Counted from the stretch's first letter, positions 44,386 to 58,400 are shown. The stretch is 64,000 nucleotides of DNA from Neospora caninum Liverpool (GCF_000208865.1 NC_018397.1:620001-684000); one strand, 5' to 3'. Numbers and translations are program-made. Notes: generated from the sequence alone by a model not told the origin.

Positions 44386-47300
44386 ATGCCTTCGGATGTT
44401 AGCCAACCGGGTGCGCCGCAAGACACAGTGCCTTGTGCAACATCTCCGCGCCAGCGTCACAACAGCGTCGCAACGCTTGAAATCTGTTCAATATCGTCTA
44501 CGGCTGGAGATCACACTTCCATGTGTGGCATGGCACACCAGAGCAGGTGCAATATATATGCGTTGACGGTGGTACTACCCCCCTGAGGATAGTGTGCCTG
44601 GTGTCCACTGGCACGTGAAGATTTCATTTGCAGCTGACCGAGTTCTCCGCAGATACACACAGTGCTAGCGCCTACGAGGGAACTTCTGTAGAGAATTCGG
44701 CTCTCAGGCCTCCACTCTTTTTCAAATACCAGGCGGCTGTGACTTCTGGCTCGGTTATCCGTTCTGGAGGTGTTTTCCGTCCTGCAGTCCCGGTAGCTTG
44801 TGCATGCCTTCCGCATTCATCGAGGATGACTACAGGCACGCCGGGAACCTGTCTGTGCTTGCCTATGAAGATTGATGCTCTCAGTCAACCAAGCTTTTCC
44901 TGTCCTGGTCGGCAGTCCGGCGATGTGACTGCCACTTCCACTTCCGAGATGGAGACTCGGAGTCCATTTCGAACACTCTTTGTCGGCAGCCTCCTGAAAG
45001 AGGAAGGCGAGCATAACGGGAGAGGGATATGCAGTGCAGGCAGCCGCGGAAGGTCAGCAGGAACCAACGAGGATCTGGCTTCTGAAAGGATGAATTTGAA
45101 TTCACAGGCAGAGTCTGCCGCTGAGGGAACAGCGCAAAACATTGAGAAAGGCCACATGGGCGTTGTTTCAGGTAAAGATGCCTCAGTATGTTGGAATCTA
45201 AGAGGCCTGCTGGAGCCGTCACCAGTTAATCATGAGCATGCAGCGCTTCAGGATATCGGCTGTCCACTCCCTCAGTTAAACCTCTCAAAGACCAAAGCGG
45301 TGAGCCTCCCGAGCATTAAACAAACCTGCTGTGTACAGAAGCTCACGCGACTGGAGGCGCAGGAGAAATGGGGAAGAAAGGGACGAGAGGCGACAGATGG
45401 CAGATGTACATCCACTACTTCTTCCACCCTCTCGGGCTCAAAAGAGAATTATTCTTCGCTCTATCACCCATGCCCTTCATCCTCAATCACAGACGCGGAT
45501 GCACAGAGTTTTGGGTCTTTTCCCCCCGTCGCGTTTCCCCAGACGTCTCCTTCTCGTCCGTGTTCTGTCTCCTCCCTCCTCTCTGCTTCGCTCGTTTGTC
45601 TCGTCACCGCTCCTGGCTGTTCGTCTCCCCATGAGACTACACCAGGGAGTGTGTCCACCCCGTCGCTCTCCTTCCCTCCGTCTCAGCTTGCTGCTGAAAC
45701 GGGATCTTCTGATTCGGACAGTGAAGGCGTTTCTTCACTAGGTGCCACGGGCACTTCCTTTTTCCTTGACATGCCGCTCACTTCCCATACTCCAAATGGC
45801 GCGACGTTTCCCTCAGATGCGGCTTGGAGTTTCTCCCCGTCTAATGAAGCCAATGGCGTACCCAACGCGCTGGCCAACGAATCGGATTCGTGGATGCAAT
45901 TCGGGCCGGGAGGTCTTCGAGAAGAAGAAAGCGACGAAGCGTTGGAAAGCCTTTCCTCGAATCTCACATATGCTTCCTTGTGTGGATCTCCTGAGGATGA
46001 GAGTGACGCGGGCAAGGCTGAACCCAAAGAGCCAAGGGTGCCTGTGCTCTGGCACCCTGCAAAATTCTCTCCTTGGCCTAACGCTTGGAGATGCAGGCAA
46101 ACGGAGAAGAGTGACGAAGCCAGCCCGGGGCACCAGCGCGGATCTCCCCATGGTCTGATCGGCCCCGTCATGCGCTCGGTGAGCGGGACCTCGTCTCGAC
46201 TTACGACCACGGCATCGGCAGCCGCGAGATTCGCTGAATCTCCGACCTTCCTGTCCGTTGGAAAGATGGCTTTTGGTTCCAAAACAGACGACGAACAAGA
46301 CAGCGAGTGTCTTCTTCCTGCCCTGAAGCCGACGACGTCATTCCCCTCTTACGTGTCGCAGACTTCGTCTTCGACAGCTTGTTGCACTTCTGCTCCGATT
46401 TCTCCGTCGAAGCTTCCCGAGGCGACTCACGCCAGTGAGGTGCAAAGCCCGAGCAGCAGACGAAGCAATGCAAGCAGCGGCGGGTTTTTTCCCCATTCGG
46501 ACAGTGGTTCTGCGCAAAGGGACGGGAGAAAGGAACTGGAGAGCCTCTGCGCGGGAGAAGGAAACGACTGTCCCACGCTCGTACAGACCGAGAGGAACCA
46601 GGCTGCACGAGGGAACTCTCCATTGGTGTCACCGGCATGCGCTGACACCGGATTCGATAGAAAACACTTTGCACTTGATGACACTAGACGGTTGTTTGGA
46701 AGCGATCTAGTAGAAGAACGAGACATGCCGAGGCAGGGGCAGTGTGGAGACGATCGAGGCCACCATGCCTTCTCACGATATGGGGAACCCTGGTCTTGTA
46801 TCCCACATAGCGAGACTGATAGCAGACACTTGTCCCCAGATGCGGCGCCTTGCTTTGTTTTGCCGTCTTCAACGGCGCTGTTATCGCTCGGCGGTTCGGC
46901 TTTGCTTCGAGATCCAGAAGGTCAAGGACACACAGAGAAACGTGGAGAGCGCGACGGGATTATCGCAATGCCTAATCGCGAGCAACGGATGCCAGGATTG
47001 TCTGAGACTTCCCCATTTCAAGGTTGGGCGGCTCCGGGCCCGCTTCCATCCGGCCTTGTCTATCGGGACACGAGCTTTCGACCTGCGCGGTACGCGTCAC
47101 CAGTTGACGGCGGGCTTCCTCACTCTTTTCATCCGGCCTACCCAGTGGAGGTCCCGCGCGCTACAGCCAAACAGATTGCTTCAACGGGGCAGGAAGGTGT
47201 CCTTTCTCCAAATGCTGACCTTGGCGGGATGACGAGCGCGCCGCAAGTCTCCGACTCTGTCGGCCCGACCCCTGATCAGAGCTGGATCGCCTACCCTCGA

Positions 47301-48731
47301 AATCCCCTGCGTTCCTACACCTCCGCTGTTGCGGAACTCGATGTGCATGGAGAGCATGCAGTTCTGCTTCCCCAGCTGCGGGAAGGGGAAGCCAGCGGTC
47401 GAAAACCCGAGCAGACGCCGCCAGGATCCTTTCATCCGGGGAATGGCCAATGCTCCGGCTTTCCCACCGGACCCCAGGCCCTAGGCCGATCTCCCAGTTA
47501 TCCAGACTGTGAGCCGCGCAGCTCGTGTGCTAGGCCCTTTGCAGGCTTCCACGCCCGGCCTGCGTTCCCCCCTCCACCTCCCGGCCCGCGCCTTGCTGGT
47601 GGGCTGTCCCGAGTGTGTCACACTGATCCCAGGCGCCCCGTTGTCGCATCCATGCAGGAGCGTGGCGCTCCGAGGCCGGGCCTTTTCAGCCTTGACCGCC
47701 AGAGCGACTCAGGGATGGAACGACGGGACACTGTGGCACGAGGCATGGTTCACGAGTCGGGCGGTTTTGCCGGGAATGCGCCGCTTCGCGGACATCAACC
47801 CGCTCCGCATGACGCTTCCAACTTTTTTGAGAACGGTCAGGCGCTTCGAGGGAAACCAGGGAACGGTGTGGCACACGGGCTGAAGAGCGGCTCCGCGGAT
47901 TTCGGAGCGCGCCATTTTAAAGCGTCTCGACCGGTGCCCCAGCCTCCACCTCCGGAATTCCCATCACACGGCGCTTCGTGTGCGTCTCTACCTCAAGCGT
48001 CTCAAGGCGTTGACACGCCGTCACTTGTTTCTCCGTTCCCCCCTTCACCTAACATTGTGAACGGAGAAAACCCGGAACAGCGCGTCCAGGGGATGGAAGG
48101 CATGCCGGTGCCCGTCGGCATTACCTTGGGCGCTGGGATGACAACGCAGGGCGGCCGAGATCCTCTCGACTTGGGCGCTAAACAGCACACGACGAATCCT
48201 TCGAATTCGCCAGGCTTCACGGGCACTGGCGACATCGGAGAAACGTTCCCTGCTTGTCCGCAGCGCCCGTCATCTCCGATGTCGCTCACGCTGAATCGTC
48301 TCCTTGCGGCGTATTGCGGCCCAGCGCCTGAGAAGTTCCTGGCGTGTCCATCTGCCGTCGCAGCGCTCCCTGCTGCGTCTTCGCAAGCTCCTGTGCAGAA
48401 AGATCAGCAGCCGCGAGAGGGCCCGCCTGGAGGACCAACTCCAGGGACTGCGGGAGGCGGAAGCCGCGGCGGAGGTGGGAGGCGTCTGTTGCCAGGGAAA
48501 GGGGCGCGAAGCACGACGTGCAATGGAACTCCGCCGGTGAATCTCGCACCGCGCCTGCAGGCTCGCCACGAACGGCCGGGGTGTTTTACTCCGACCACTC
48601 ACGGGCTGGGGCTAGGCAAGGCGGCAGTTCACACCAGTCTCTTTCAGCCCGCGGGAGCGTGGCGCGCCCGAATGCCTCCCCGAGGGAAGGACGGCTCCGC
48701 GGGAAAAAACAAGGAAGAGCGGAGAGACTAG
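44386..48731 (+). CDS. Very large Ser/Pro/Gly-rich hypothetical protein, 1,301-1,409 aa
   Basis: A single frame stays open from about 44628 to the TAG at 48731. Its first ATG is 44826 (1,301 aa). A better start may be ATG 44386 in a short exon 44386-44546 joined to 44663 (donor AG|GTGC, acceptor ACACAG|T, phases compatible), giving 1,409 aa. The protein is low-complexity, dominated by Ser, Pro, Gly and Arg, with acidic clusters (EEESDEALESLSSN) and Pro runs (AFPPPPPGPRLAGG). No catalytic domain, membrane segment or signal peptide is recognised. Near the 3' end (48304-48540) another frame reads as a charged helix, so the C-terminus may be spliced differently from this model. Function unknown; long disordered proteins like this are common in coccidian genomes. 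Confidence 0.7.
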
Positions 48732-51700
48732 AGTGCCTTTCTCGTGAGTTTTGTCCAGGAACAAGAGAGTGAAGGCGGGTACGGCTTAGATGCCAGCAAC
48801 GGGCCAAGAGGCCCCGGTCCGACACGGACTTTTTGTTCACTGAGGAAGATGACTCTTCTCGTTCGATCTGGATGTGTGGGCAGAAAGTGGAAGTGTTCAC
48901 GGTGTTAGGGCCTGAGCGGGTCCAGTGGATCTGCTGGGGGAATTTCAGACAGACCCTAGGCGAGGTGCGGGAGATGTCTCTCACGCAGATATCTTCCGCA
49001 TATATGCACGGGAGAGGCGACGACAGTACCTCCTGGTCCACGCCAAAAGTCAAGACGTAGTACGTCCTGACACCTCGATGGTGATTTTATTGGAGAGTTT
49101 CCCCCGAGGACTACGTTTATTCTTGCACAAGTTCCATGACGAAGTCGTGTGGCAGGCTTCTTCCGTTCTGCGTGGTGCCCCCGTTTTCTCGACGTGTTCA
49201 CTGGTATCCAGTTTTCCTGCTCAGTGTAGCTTTTGTTCTTCGTTGAAATGGTTTTAGAGTAGGAATATCCGCGATTCGCTTGGATAATGAAGACTTCTAC
49301 TGGATACTTTCATGAAGTTCACAGCCGTGTAGTGAGCCGTGGCCGCTTTTTTTCTTGCGCGCCGCGATCTCTCCCTTGCGTCCCGCAACAGTGCAGTGAG
49401 GGTGTCGCTTCATGGGAACTGTCCTTTACATTCACTTGAGTCAGATGGATTTTGTACGCTGAGCGTCGTTTTCTTTTTCTCACGTCTACGGTGGTGTTGT
49501 TGAGGAGTCCTGTATCCTAAACCAAGCACGGCAAGGCGCGAGTATCAGTGGTACAGTTCTTCGCCCGGTGTCGTTCTTTTGTCTGTCAAAAATAAGACTC
49601 TCGTATACACAAAGGTGCACCCGGAAGTCACGGATCACGTTTCTTGGTAAAGAGCTGTACGCTAAACCAGACATGTAGAAGCTTGCGTATCTACATATTT
49701 TTATGTAGACTCTTTTGCTGGTGCATCTGTTCTCGCCCACACGCACAGAGCTCTTGTCACCGCCAAGAGACGCAGGAGGGTGTCTCGATTGTTTTCGGGG
49801 ACGACTTCGAGGGCCGTTATTCTCTCACAAAGACAGGAAAACGCGTGGGGCCAGCAGGAAGGTGGGAAGAGCCAGAGTCTCCCGTGGGTCGAGAGGGAAT
49901 GTATTGGTGAAAGTGGGTGTTCTCGCATTCATGTGGAGTTTACCAAAGATTAAAAGAACGCAACCAGAGAGCTGCGAGTCGTGCCGCTGCACATCCAAGG
50001 GCTCTTTGTCAATTTTAAAGTTTTAACCGGTTTCCGCTGCGTTTTTTTATCTTCCGGTGGCCTCACTCCGTGAGCAAACGTGCATCTGGAGCTGCCTCTC
50101 CGGTGTCCGGTAGCCATGTAGATGCGAATAGGAGTTCTCATGTTTCGATACCTGGGCACTGGCCTGGGAGTCAGCTGCAGAGGAACAAAGAAGTTGTCCT
50201 CGCGTTTTGCTCGTCTTCATTTCCAGTTATTAGGATTCTACTGATGGGGCGGTATCCCCCCCCTGACTGATGCAGGTTGGGTTCTTTGAAGAAGGAACTC
50301 TCGCACCCCCTTGTTTGCGTGTTTCTCTTCTTTGGATCTTTGTGCGGTTTTTTCAAGCGCCGGGCTCCCCCGTGAAGGGGAGAATCACTCGTGATCGACC
50401 TTTTGAAGTTAGGAACGCAATGCCGCCGAGATCCTCATGCGTTTCACCCCCGTGCACCAAGTCGCCTCCAGACGTGCGGGATTTTTAAAGAACCAGGATG
50501 ATTTTTCTTGAAACAATCTGTGCTGCCAGTTGCACTGACCCTTCCTGTGCGCATCTCTTTTCTCTGATGTCGCTGCTGAAAAGGAAGGCCCTTTCCGAGC
50601 AGTCAGTGGCTGCACTGGTCAGTCTGGCACCACAGTTTTGGTCGCCCCGGAGACTGTGTTTTTCTTTCTCTGCAGCGCAATGACGATTTTGAAGTTTCCA
50701 CAGCTCCCTTCGCAACCCTCTTTTTTCCTCTCGTGTGAAACAAGGACGCTCCCGTTGCTGTTCCGATTTGGCGTCGAGCAGCGGCTTGTGCCCCGCAGAT
50801 GTCGGCCAAAGAAGCCTCCCCGAAAAACAGAGCGCAGCGTTGCTCTGGTTAAAACCGTTTTTCGTGTCTCATTTTGGAATACGGTGCATGAAGGAGTATC
50901 ACAGTTGGCCGAAACGAACTTCAGTTTTTTGAGGTGCCTCTTAGTGGCGCTTGCTGAACTCATCCGAAACAATTTTTAATGGATCTCAAAGACGCGAGAG
51001 AAACTCGAAGGCCCGTAAACCCTTTGTTCGCTCGCTCAAGATACCTCGATGCAACAGGCGAAGACAAAAACCAATTCCGGTGCTTCTGGCCTTGAGACAC
51101 CCCGAAGGGAACGGTTTACGTAATCAGATATTGCTACTTTCCCCGGACTGTCACCGAAACATTTGCTTCCCAGGAGAAAGTACAGAGGCACCCGATATTC
51201 TTCACGAGTCCTCACATACCCAAATGCAATCAAAAGCCGTTTTCGCCACGGCTCTCCAGCCATCGAAAAACGTGCAGAAGTCCAAGTTCCATTTGCAACG
51301 TGACGCATCATGCTTCTGGACTGGTGGCTCTAGTCACCTGGTAGCGGTGAAAACGAACTTCTCCCCCAAAACAGGTAGTCCGTATCAACCTTGGAATCCG
51401 ATTTTATAATCTGTACCAGGGAGTCTATTTATACTTGTTGGTATTCATTTCAGTCGTGTCACTGTTGATGCCTTTCTTGGGATTCTTAGATTGGTGCAAA
51501 GAAGTTACCATATCCTCCGTACAAAGCCGGCGCTTCAGTTGTTATCTGATTGGAATTGCATGCCTGGTACAGATCAATAAGTGAACAAATGCAAATGTAT
51601 CTGCACGCCTACTGTTAGAGCGAGTCCTTGAGCCCTGGGAACCTCACCTGTTGTATTTTTTAATTTGCTTGTGCTCTCTACTCAGAGCAGTTCGTCTTTT

Positions 51701-52467
51701 AGGGTTTCGCGCATTTCCCGTCGACAGTTAAGAGGCAGAGTGATGGCCACTTGAGAAAAAGCAAAAGCGCTCGGAAAATCAGAAGACACGGTTGCTCCAG
51801 CGACGCAGTGCACACAGGAAGAAAGGCTGCGCCTTTTCTTGCTCTCCACTTTTACGCGGCTTCGCTCCTCTCTGGAAGGCATATCTCCGTGTCTCGGTTC
51901 ATCTGCCCGTAGGCCGCTGCACGCACGGCTCCGGACCTCCACTGCGCTCCACCGATCTCCTGACCCTGCGAGCGTCCTCTCGCTTCCCCTCCACGACCCT
52001 ATATCCAGGTCTGCTGACTCATCCAACCATGCCTGCAAATCCAGGAAGTCTGCCTATCTGACTGTGTCTCTCACGGTCTGTGGGCTGTACCGCGACGCTA
52101 CAGCTCTCGTCTCCACATCTCCACATGCCTGTCTACACAGACTCTCGGCCCAGACGTATCTCGCGCGCTACAGTCAAATCCAGTGATGTGCGTCTCCTTG
52201 TCGAGTTTCTGCGCCTGCGCTCGTCTACAAACGGAGAACCGAAACGCGTTGAAAACAGCCATCGGAAAGAAAAGTGGCTGAACCGAGCGCCAACGCTAGC
52301 ACAAACTCAGAATCTGCTCTGGGGCGGAGGCGCCGGCGCGCGAGGACGGGTTCGCGACCGCTCAGCTGTTGGTACACTTGCCGATGCCAGTGTGGAGACT
52401 GGATAGTGGGAGGCGCTTTAGATCGACGCGCTCCATCTTCGTTTCTCCCGCTTCGAAAGAGCGGCGC
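48732..52467. other. Converging intergenic region; possible terminal exon near its left end
   Basis: About 3.7 kb between the stops of two converging genes. 48795-49060 (plus) holds an open, charged, protein-like stretch that could be the last exon of the preceding gene (see findings). From 49.3 to 52.4 kb I see no coding sequence. Confidence 0.45.
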
Positions 52468-55400
52468 TCATCTTCCAGGCGTCCAGGAGTCTCGGGTCGA
52501 CGACGTGAGAATGAGGCCCCAGTTTTCAATTCGACGCGAAAGGGCTCGTATGCCTTCCTCTGCCCCGGATCGGGCTTCCCGCCGAAGTTCCTTTTCTGAC
52601 GAAGGTGACGAGAGGAAATGGTTTCTCGCGTTTTCGTCCTTTTCGTCTTGCTCGCGAGACAGACACACTCCATCAAGCGCTCGCGGTCGCTCGTCTCCCT
52701 GTATCTCTGCAGCCCCAGGGTCGCCGGCCAGCTCTCGCAGAGCATGGGCGAAAGCTTTGAGGCTCGACTCCATTCGAATCCTCTCCTTGTCGTCAGTGTC
52801 TGGGTGCTCCTCTCTCGCCTCGCGGGCGCCCTCGTGTGGCTCTGCTGCATGGGCCAGTCCCTCCTTCGCATGCGCGTTTTCTCCTCGTTCGTCGCCTTGC
52901 GGCACATCCCGTCCGCCGAGCCTACGAGCCTCCTGTCCCAAAAGAAGCCACGACACTCAGAACCCCAGACGCGATAGCACACGTCCCTCGTTTCGCTGCT
53001 TAGTTTGCTCCACCTTTCCCCCGACATCCCGCACGCTCTGAATCGAACTCTCCTATCTGACGGCATCTACGTGTGTTGATCCCTTTGATCCTTCGCGTCC
53101 AGACACGCACATGCCCATATCGAGATGTACGGGTTTCGTGTGCAGTCCCACGGTGATTCCTTGGAAACAGATTTGGGACTACTGTCCCCTCTCTTGCCCC
53201 CCCTACCCTGCGTTTAACCTATGAAAAAAACGCATGCAGGGGTACCGCTGCGGCACACTCTCTACGTCATGCAGAGCTCTGTTTCTCCTTCTTGTCGTCC
53301 AGATGCTTCTCCCCTTCACCGACACACGCGCTCTGCAGTTTGGGGTTTACGGCCTCGCGTCCTCATCCCGCTCCTCTCACCTCTCGTTTGCCTTCTTCGC
53401 TCCGCCTGTCTTGTGGAGCGGTGCTCGTTTCCCAACCCTCGCTGGTGGGAAGCGCGTATTCGCGGGGAAGAGCGCCGCGGCCGCAGGGACGAGACGCTGG
53501 CGTCTCCAGCGATGCCCAGGAGCCAGGAATCTCTTTCGGATGCCGCAGAACTTGCTCGGCCGTCTCCACAGGAAGGCGGATGGAACGCAGACGGAAGAAA
53601 TGGTCGAGTTCCTGCCGCGCCACACGTCTTTGGACTCGCGGCTTTTCCATCGGTCCCTTCGCGGTTCCTTTGACACTCTTCCCCGATGCACAGAGAGGTT
53701 TCCAAGGCGACGAACACGTCACAGGGCCCAGATACGCCATCAGCCTGCGGCGCGCGGATGACACTAGCGAGAAAGAAGGGACAAGCCGCTGTGGCGGTGC
53801 GCCGAGGGGAGGGTACGAACGAAGAGGCTCGGTGCATGCGGGGGACCGGCATGAGGGGCGAGAAGCCAGAGCAGCTGAAGAACGGTGCGCGTATGGGTGA
53901 GAACCCGAGGCGGGAGGCGCGCTCGCGGAGCGAGGAAGGGCGGGAAAAGAGGGGGTGAGACACGGAGACGCCGCCGGGGGCAACTGAGAGGCTGGTGAGG
54001 CTCCTGCCTTTCGTCGCGGCTGAGCAGGGGCCAGACGAGAACGTGCACGACACAGGAAAACATAGTCTGCCGTTAACATTCCAACCCCTGTCAAGACACT
54101 ATACACCGACACCCACACATGAGGCGCACTCGCAGAGCAACAAGTCAGGACAGAGACGACGGGAGGTACATGCCTTTTGCGGAGAAGAGAACATTCCAGA
54201 GGGGACGGCAGTCCCTTTGATGAACGACGCGCGTTTCGCCCTTCCTCAAAAGGTATTCTCCCCAATCGTTCAGGCGTGTCGTGCCGGCAACCTCAAGAGA
54301 CACGGCGCACTGTCCTTCCTGCTTATCCGCGGTGCGTGTTCACCGTTTATCCTCTCCAGTGTCACCTCTCCCTTTCGCGACTTCGTACCTTTTCTTCTCT
54401 CTTCTGTGTCTCTCTTTTGCCTCCTCTCACGTGCCTCTGCGTTTCGTCCCCGCTTTGCCCCCCCTCCCTTCTTGTTCCCCCTGTTCTTTTCGCACGTTCT
54501 CTCGCCTCGTGTCTCCTCTTGCCTGTCTGATTCAGATCGTGTCCCGTCGCTTTGGACACCACCTCTTTTTTGTCCCATTTGCTTCCTTCCTGCTCGGTTC
54601 TGCCTTACCGGTGCGTCGAGGGCCTGTGTTCCAAGCGCGGCTGTCAGGTGCTCTGTGGCGAGCTGCCAATCCGGCATCGCAGTCGTCTCCCCCTGCTCAA
54701 TGCAGCTGCCGTCCGCCGCTCCACAGGGGTTCTTCAGACGCTGAAGGACGCGCCTCAGTGTTCGCCGTCGCAGCGAAGATGGCGGTTGGGGCTGCCGGGA
54801 TCGAGGTGAGGAAGAGGAAGTCGAAGCCAGCGAAGACGATCCACTAGCTTGGTTCCACCGCCTCCGGCCATCTTCTGCCGACTGCGGCTCGGCCTCTGGG
54901 CCTTCTCTCTCGGGCCCTGGCGCTATCTGGTGCCTTTCACCGGTGTAACCCGTAGATACCGCCTCGGGACTGAAGCCGCCGGAAGGCCGGCGCGTTTCGA
55001 GAACTTCCAGACCATCCCGGCCTTCTGCTGACTCTTCCTCTTCACCCCCTTGCAAATCTCCCCACTGTTGATTCCCATGGCAGGAGGGTAAGACGTCGCG
55101 GAGACGGTCCGGGAAGTTGGGTCTGATTTGGAGTCTACGGAGCTCGAGGCAATCCTGCTCTGCATTCGACCGCAGAGAGGCGAGAGAGAAAGGACGAGGT
55201 GCTGAGTCTTCTTCGTCGCGCGACAAGCGCACGCCTGCGTCGCGGACTGTCTTCCATGGCCTCGGCTGCTCCTTCCGGCCCGTCGTTAGAAACTCACAGA
55301 GCAGAGAATGACGCGTAAGTCCCCGGAGAAGAATCTCCGCCCTTGCGAGGGCAACCACCTGCCGATCTCCCTCGTTGGCCTGGTCCGCACGACGGCTGTG

Positions 55401-58400
55401 TAAACGGAGACGCGACGGAAAGAAGAGAGACAGAACGAGAGAGTGCCGTGAGTGCGGGAAGAGAAGACGCCTTGTACCTGTTCACGTGTTTAAATTCTCC
55501 CTGTGAACCGTGGACAGAGAGGAGGGCTGGATCGCGGTTGAACAGAACTGCCAGTTCAACTCTGATATGTTCAAAATAACTTTCAAAGTTTCCGGTTAAC
55601 CTCTCGATATTTTTTCAAATTGCGAAAACGTATTTAGAAGCAGATACACAGTTAATAATATTTACCTGTAGTAGAGAAATCGTTTTTAAAAAGGACTGAC
55701 TAAAACGTTGTCTGTTTGCAGTCAAAGGTGCGCGTATTGGAGTAAGTTCTACCTTCAAAAGGACCTATCGAAGCAAACAGTGTTTCTAACCATGGCTGGG
55801 GAACTACGAGCCGCGAGTTGAGAAAAGAAGGCATAAGCACAACGGGAACACTGTTGGGTAAAAAATGATTGGCTCACCACCGCGCGAATTACATTTGAGG
55901 CTTTGTAGACAGTAAATTGGTAAACAAACCAGCGCGGTGCTCATCAGGAAGCACTGGAAGTCCTACGCGCCTTAAACAAAGTAGTATGCCCTACTACAGT
56001 GAAATGTAATTTTTAAAATCATAGTCTTTAAGAGTCTTTTGCTAAGTTCAATAATCTTAAAATGACATTTAACTAAGAACCAATAAAAACATGAAAGCCT
56101 TTCTAGCGAAATGGAGTTACAACTGTAAACTGCGAATACCGATATATTTGTTTTGACTGCAAAGTGAAGATTCAATACTGAATAATAGAGCCTCTGGAAA
56201 AAGCCATTTAGACTGTGCCACCTGTAGACCTCGGAGATCTTACGGAAAGTTCAAACTTTTAGATTCGAATTTTGGTAGTTATGAGGTTCTTCTGCTTTTA
56301 TGATGGAAGCATTTTGGACGCAGTCGGAAGGCTGTGCTCCGCATGCAATCGAGACACATCAAGTCCCTATCGGACGAGTTAACTATATTCCGCCGGGAGT
56401 GGGAATCCGAACGCCTCCAGCAAGGAATCAGGGAACCATGCCGTTCCCACAGCAGTTGGTCTGGGCTGAAAGTCAGGAGATGCCTATCACGTTGCCGGCT
56501 TATCTTCTTGAAACAGACGCGTTCTGCCGCCTAACTTACCTCGCTCCCTCCACCTAGCTGACCAATTCCCCAGTGCACCGCTGCCCCCTGTGTACACCGC
56601 GGACTTCTCCCTTCACAATGCTACCAACTGCATCACCAGGTAAACACACATGAGCCCGTGGCGTGCAAACCTTTCTGAATGTATCGAATTCGAGTGAAGC
56701 GTGCACACCTGAGACACCGGATTCGTGCGGTGGGCGCCAGACGCTGGCGCCGTTTGAACCTCGAGAAAAGCGCCTGACGTGAAACACAGCTCTCCTGTGT
56801 GCTCCCCAGTGCGCGATCCTTCTCGGTCCGGTCGGCAGGGGGACGCAGTGCCCCGATCGGTCTCTTACCCTGGACTTGCGGCGCGCGTCTCAAGCTCCCA
56901 TCGCTGCCAGCCGGGAGGTTCCTCGCGCACGCCTCGATACACCCGATCTGCGCGCTTCTGCGCCTCCGTCGTTTCTTCGCCGCCTCTCAGCCGCCCCCTT
57001 GTCGCGACAGGCGGAGCGCAGAGCGTGTCTCTGCATTCAGAGGGAAGCCCGGAAGCGTCGCCTCGCGCCGTCATCTGTCGGTCCAGAGACACAGCCTCAC
57101 TCTGAGGGCGAGAAGAGGCAGTCGACGAAGGTGAGCCGCTGTGCGAGGTGCGTGAATGCGCAGTACCCAGAAAGGGAAGTGGAGAGGCCGAAGTCGACAA
57201 AGGGAAATCTCGGCGCAGAAGCTGCCCTAAAGAGATCGGGTCTTGCGCAGGCACGTTTCCCACGTAACACCCGTGAGAAGCTCGCCGACGGGCAGCAGTC
57301 CTCCTCGGTGGCAATAGGGACCAAGTCGGACACTCAGGATGCAAATCGTTGAACGCAGGATCTCTGCCGTGTTCCTGCAGACTCCCACAGGTGAAAAGTC
57401 GGCTCCAACGGGTCCGGAGAGTTACGGTTTCACCGTGGTCTCCGTCGTTGTCTCTCCTAAACAAGGATCCAGTCCACACGCACGGCCTCTCCTCTGATCC
57501 GGCGCCAGGCCTTGTTTCCCCACACGGCGCGTGAGAGTGGAGAGGCTCACGCTCGACATCGCAGCGCCGAGTTTCAAAATCGCTTTCTTCTCCACCGCTG
57601 GCCTGTGCCTTTCGACTAGACGACGCCTCTTCTCTGTGTCGGCCATGAAGGCGGCTGAGTCGGTGGTTGTCCTTTGTCTGTTCTCTCCCGTAACGCGGCC
57701 CGAGAGAAGCGAACGCGTCGCGTTCCAGATGACACAAATCCGACTCCCTGCGGCCGTCCGTCGCTTCTTCTACTGGACTTTGCCCTCGCCCAACGTGCAG
57801 CCTTTCTCGCCAACAGGGCCCGCATTGCGGCGTCTGGCCGGCGTAATTCGCCAGAGGGAAAGGAGCAGCCACGCTCTGCTGCGAGAGGACGCGCTGCTTG
57901 TGTGCTTGCCATATCTCTGCTGCTCGGTGCCTCACCTCAGAGGGAGGTGCGCTGCGGTGGTGCTTCTCCGCTGCGTGACTCACGAGGGGTGGAAGATCGC
58001 TCTCAGCCCGGCCTGGAGGGCCTTCACCAGGTGGAGAGACACGTCTGCCTGGACTCCTGCGAAGGGAAGCGTGCGCTGCAGAAGGCAGAACGGTCCAGAC
58101 AGGATGCGAGAGAGAGCGGCCTCCGGCCCAAACTGCTTCGTCTCTGCAGGCGTGTTCGCGGGCATACGCAACAAGCGGGGGAAGAACAGACGGGTGGGAC
58201 GAGACAGATAAAACAGAGGCAGCTGTCCCGTTCGTCGTGCAGTGAGGCAGCGAGGTTGCTTTCATCTGGTGAGCTAGGTGAGGGCGAAACGGCGGCTGGC
58301 AAGCGAATCGCGGGTCATTTGGGGAGGAGGCGGCACGAGACACACACGAAAGAAGGGAAACATGCGTACACGCTTCTGACACGCCGCGCCTTGGTCTCGC

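Noticed and set aside
52274..53041. Plus-strand 255-codon Ser/Arg-rich frame
   Set aside because: Opposite the acidic last exon of the minus-strand gene, which has more protein-like composition and a matching splice phase.
53234..53761. Plus-strand frame with a signal-peptide-like N-terminus followed by a Ser-rich, transit-peptide-like stretch
   Set aside because: It resembles apicoplast targeting, but it overlaps an intron (pyrimidine-rich on this strand) and the third exon of the minus-strand gene, whose phases fit on both sides. No downstream plus-strand exon continues it.
55570..56290. Assignment of the AT-rich island as a mitochondrial DNA insertion
   Set aside because: Such insertions are frequent in this group, but I could not recognise any cytochrome or rRNA fragment by eye, so only the compositional anomaly is reported.
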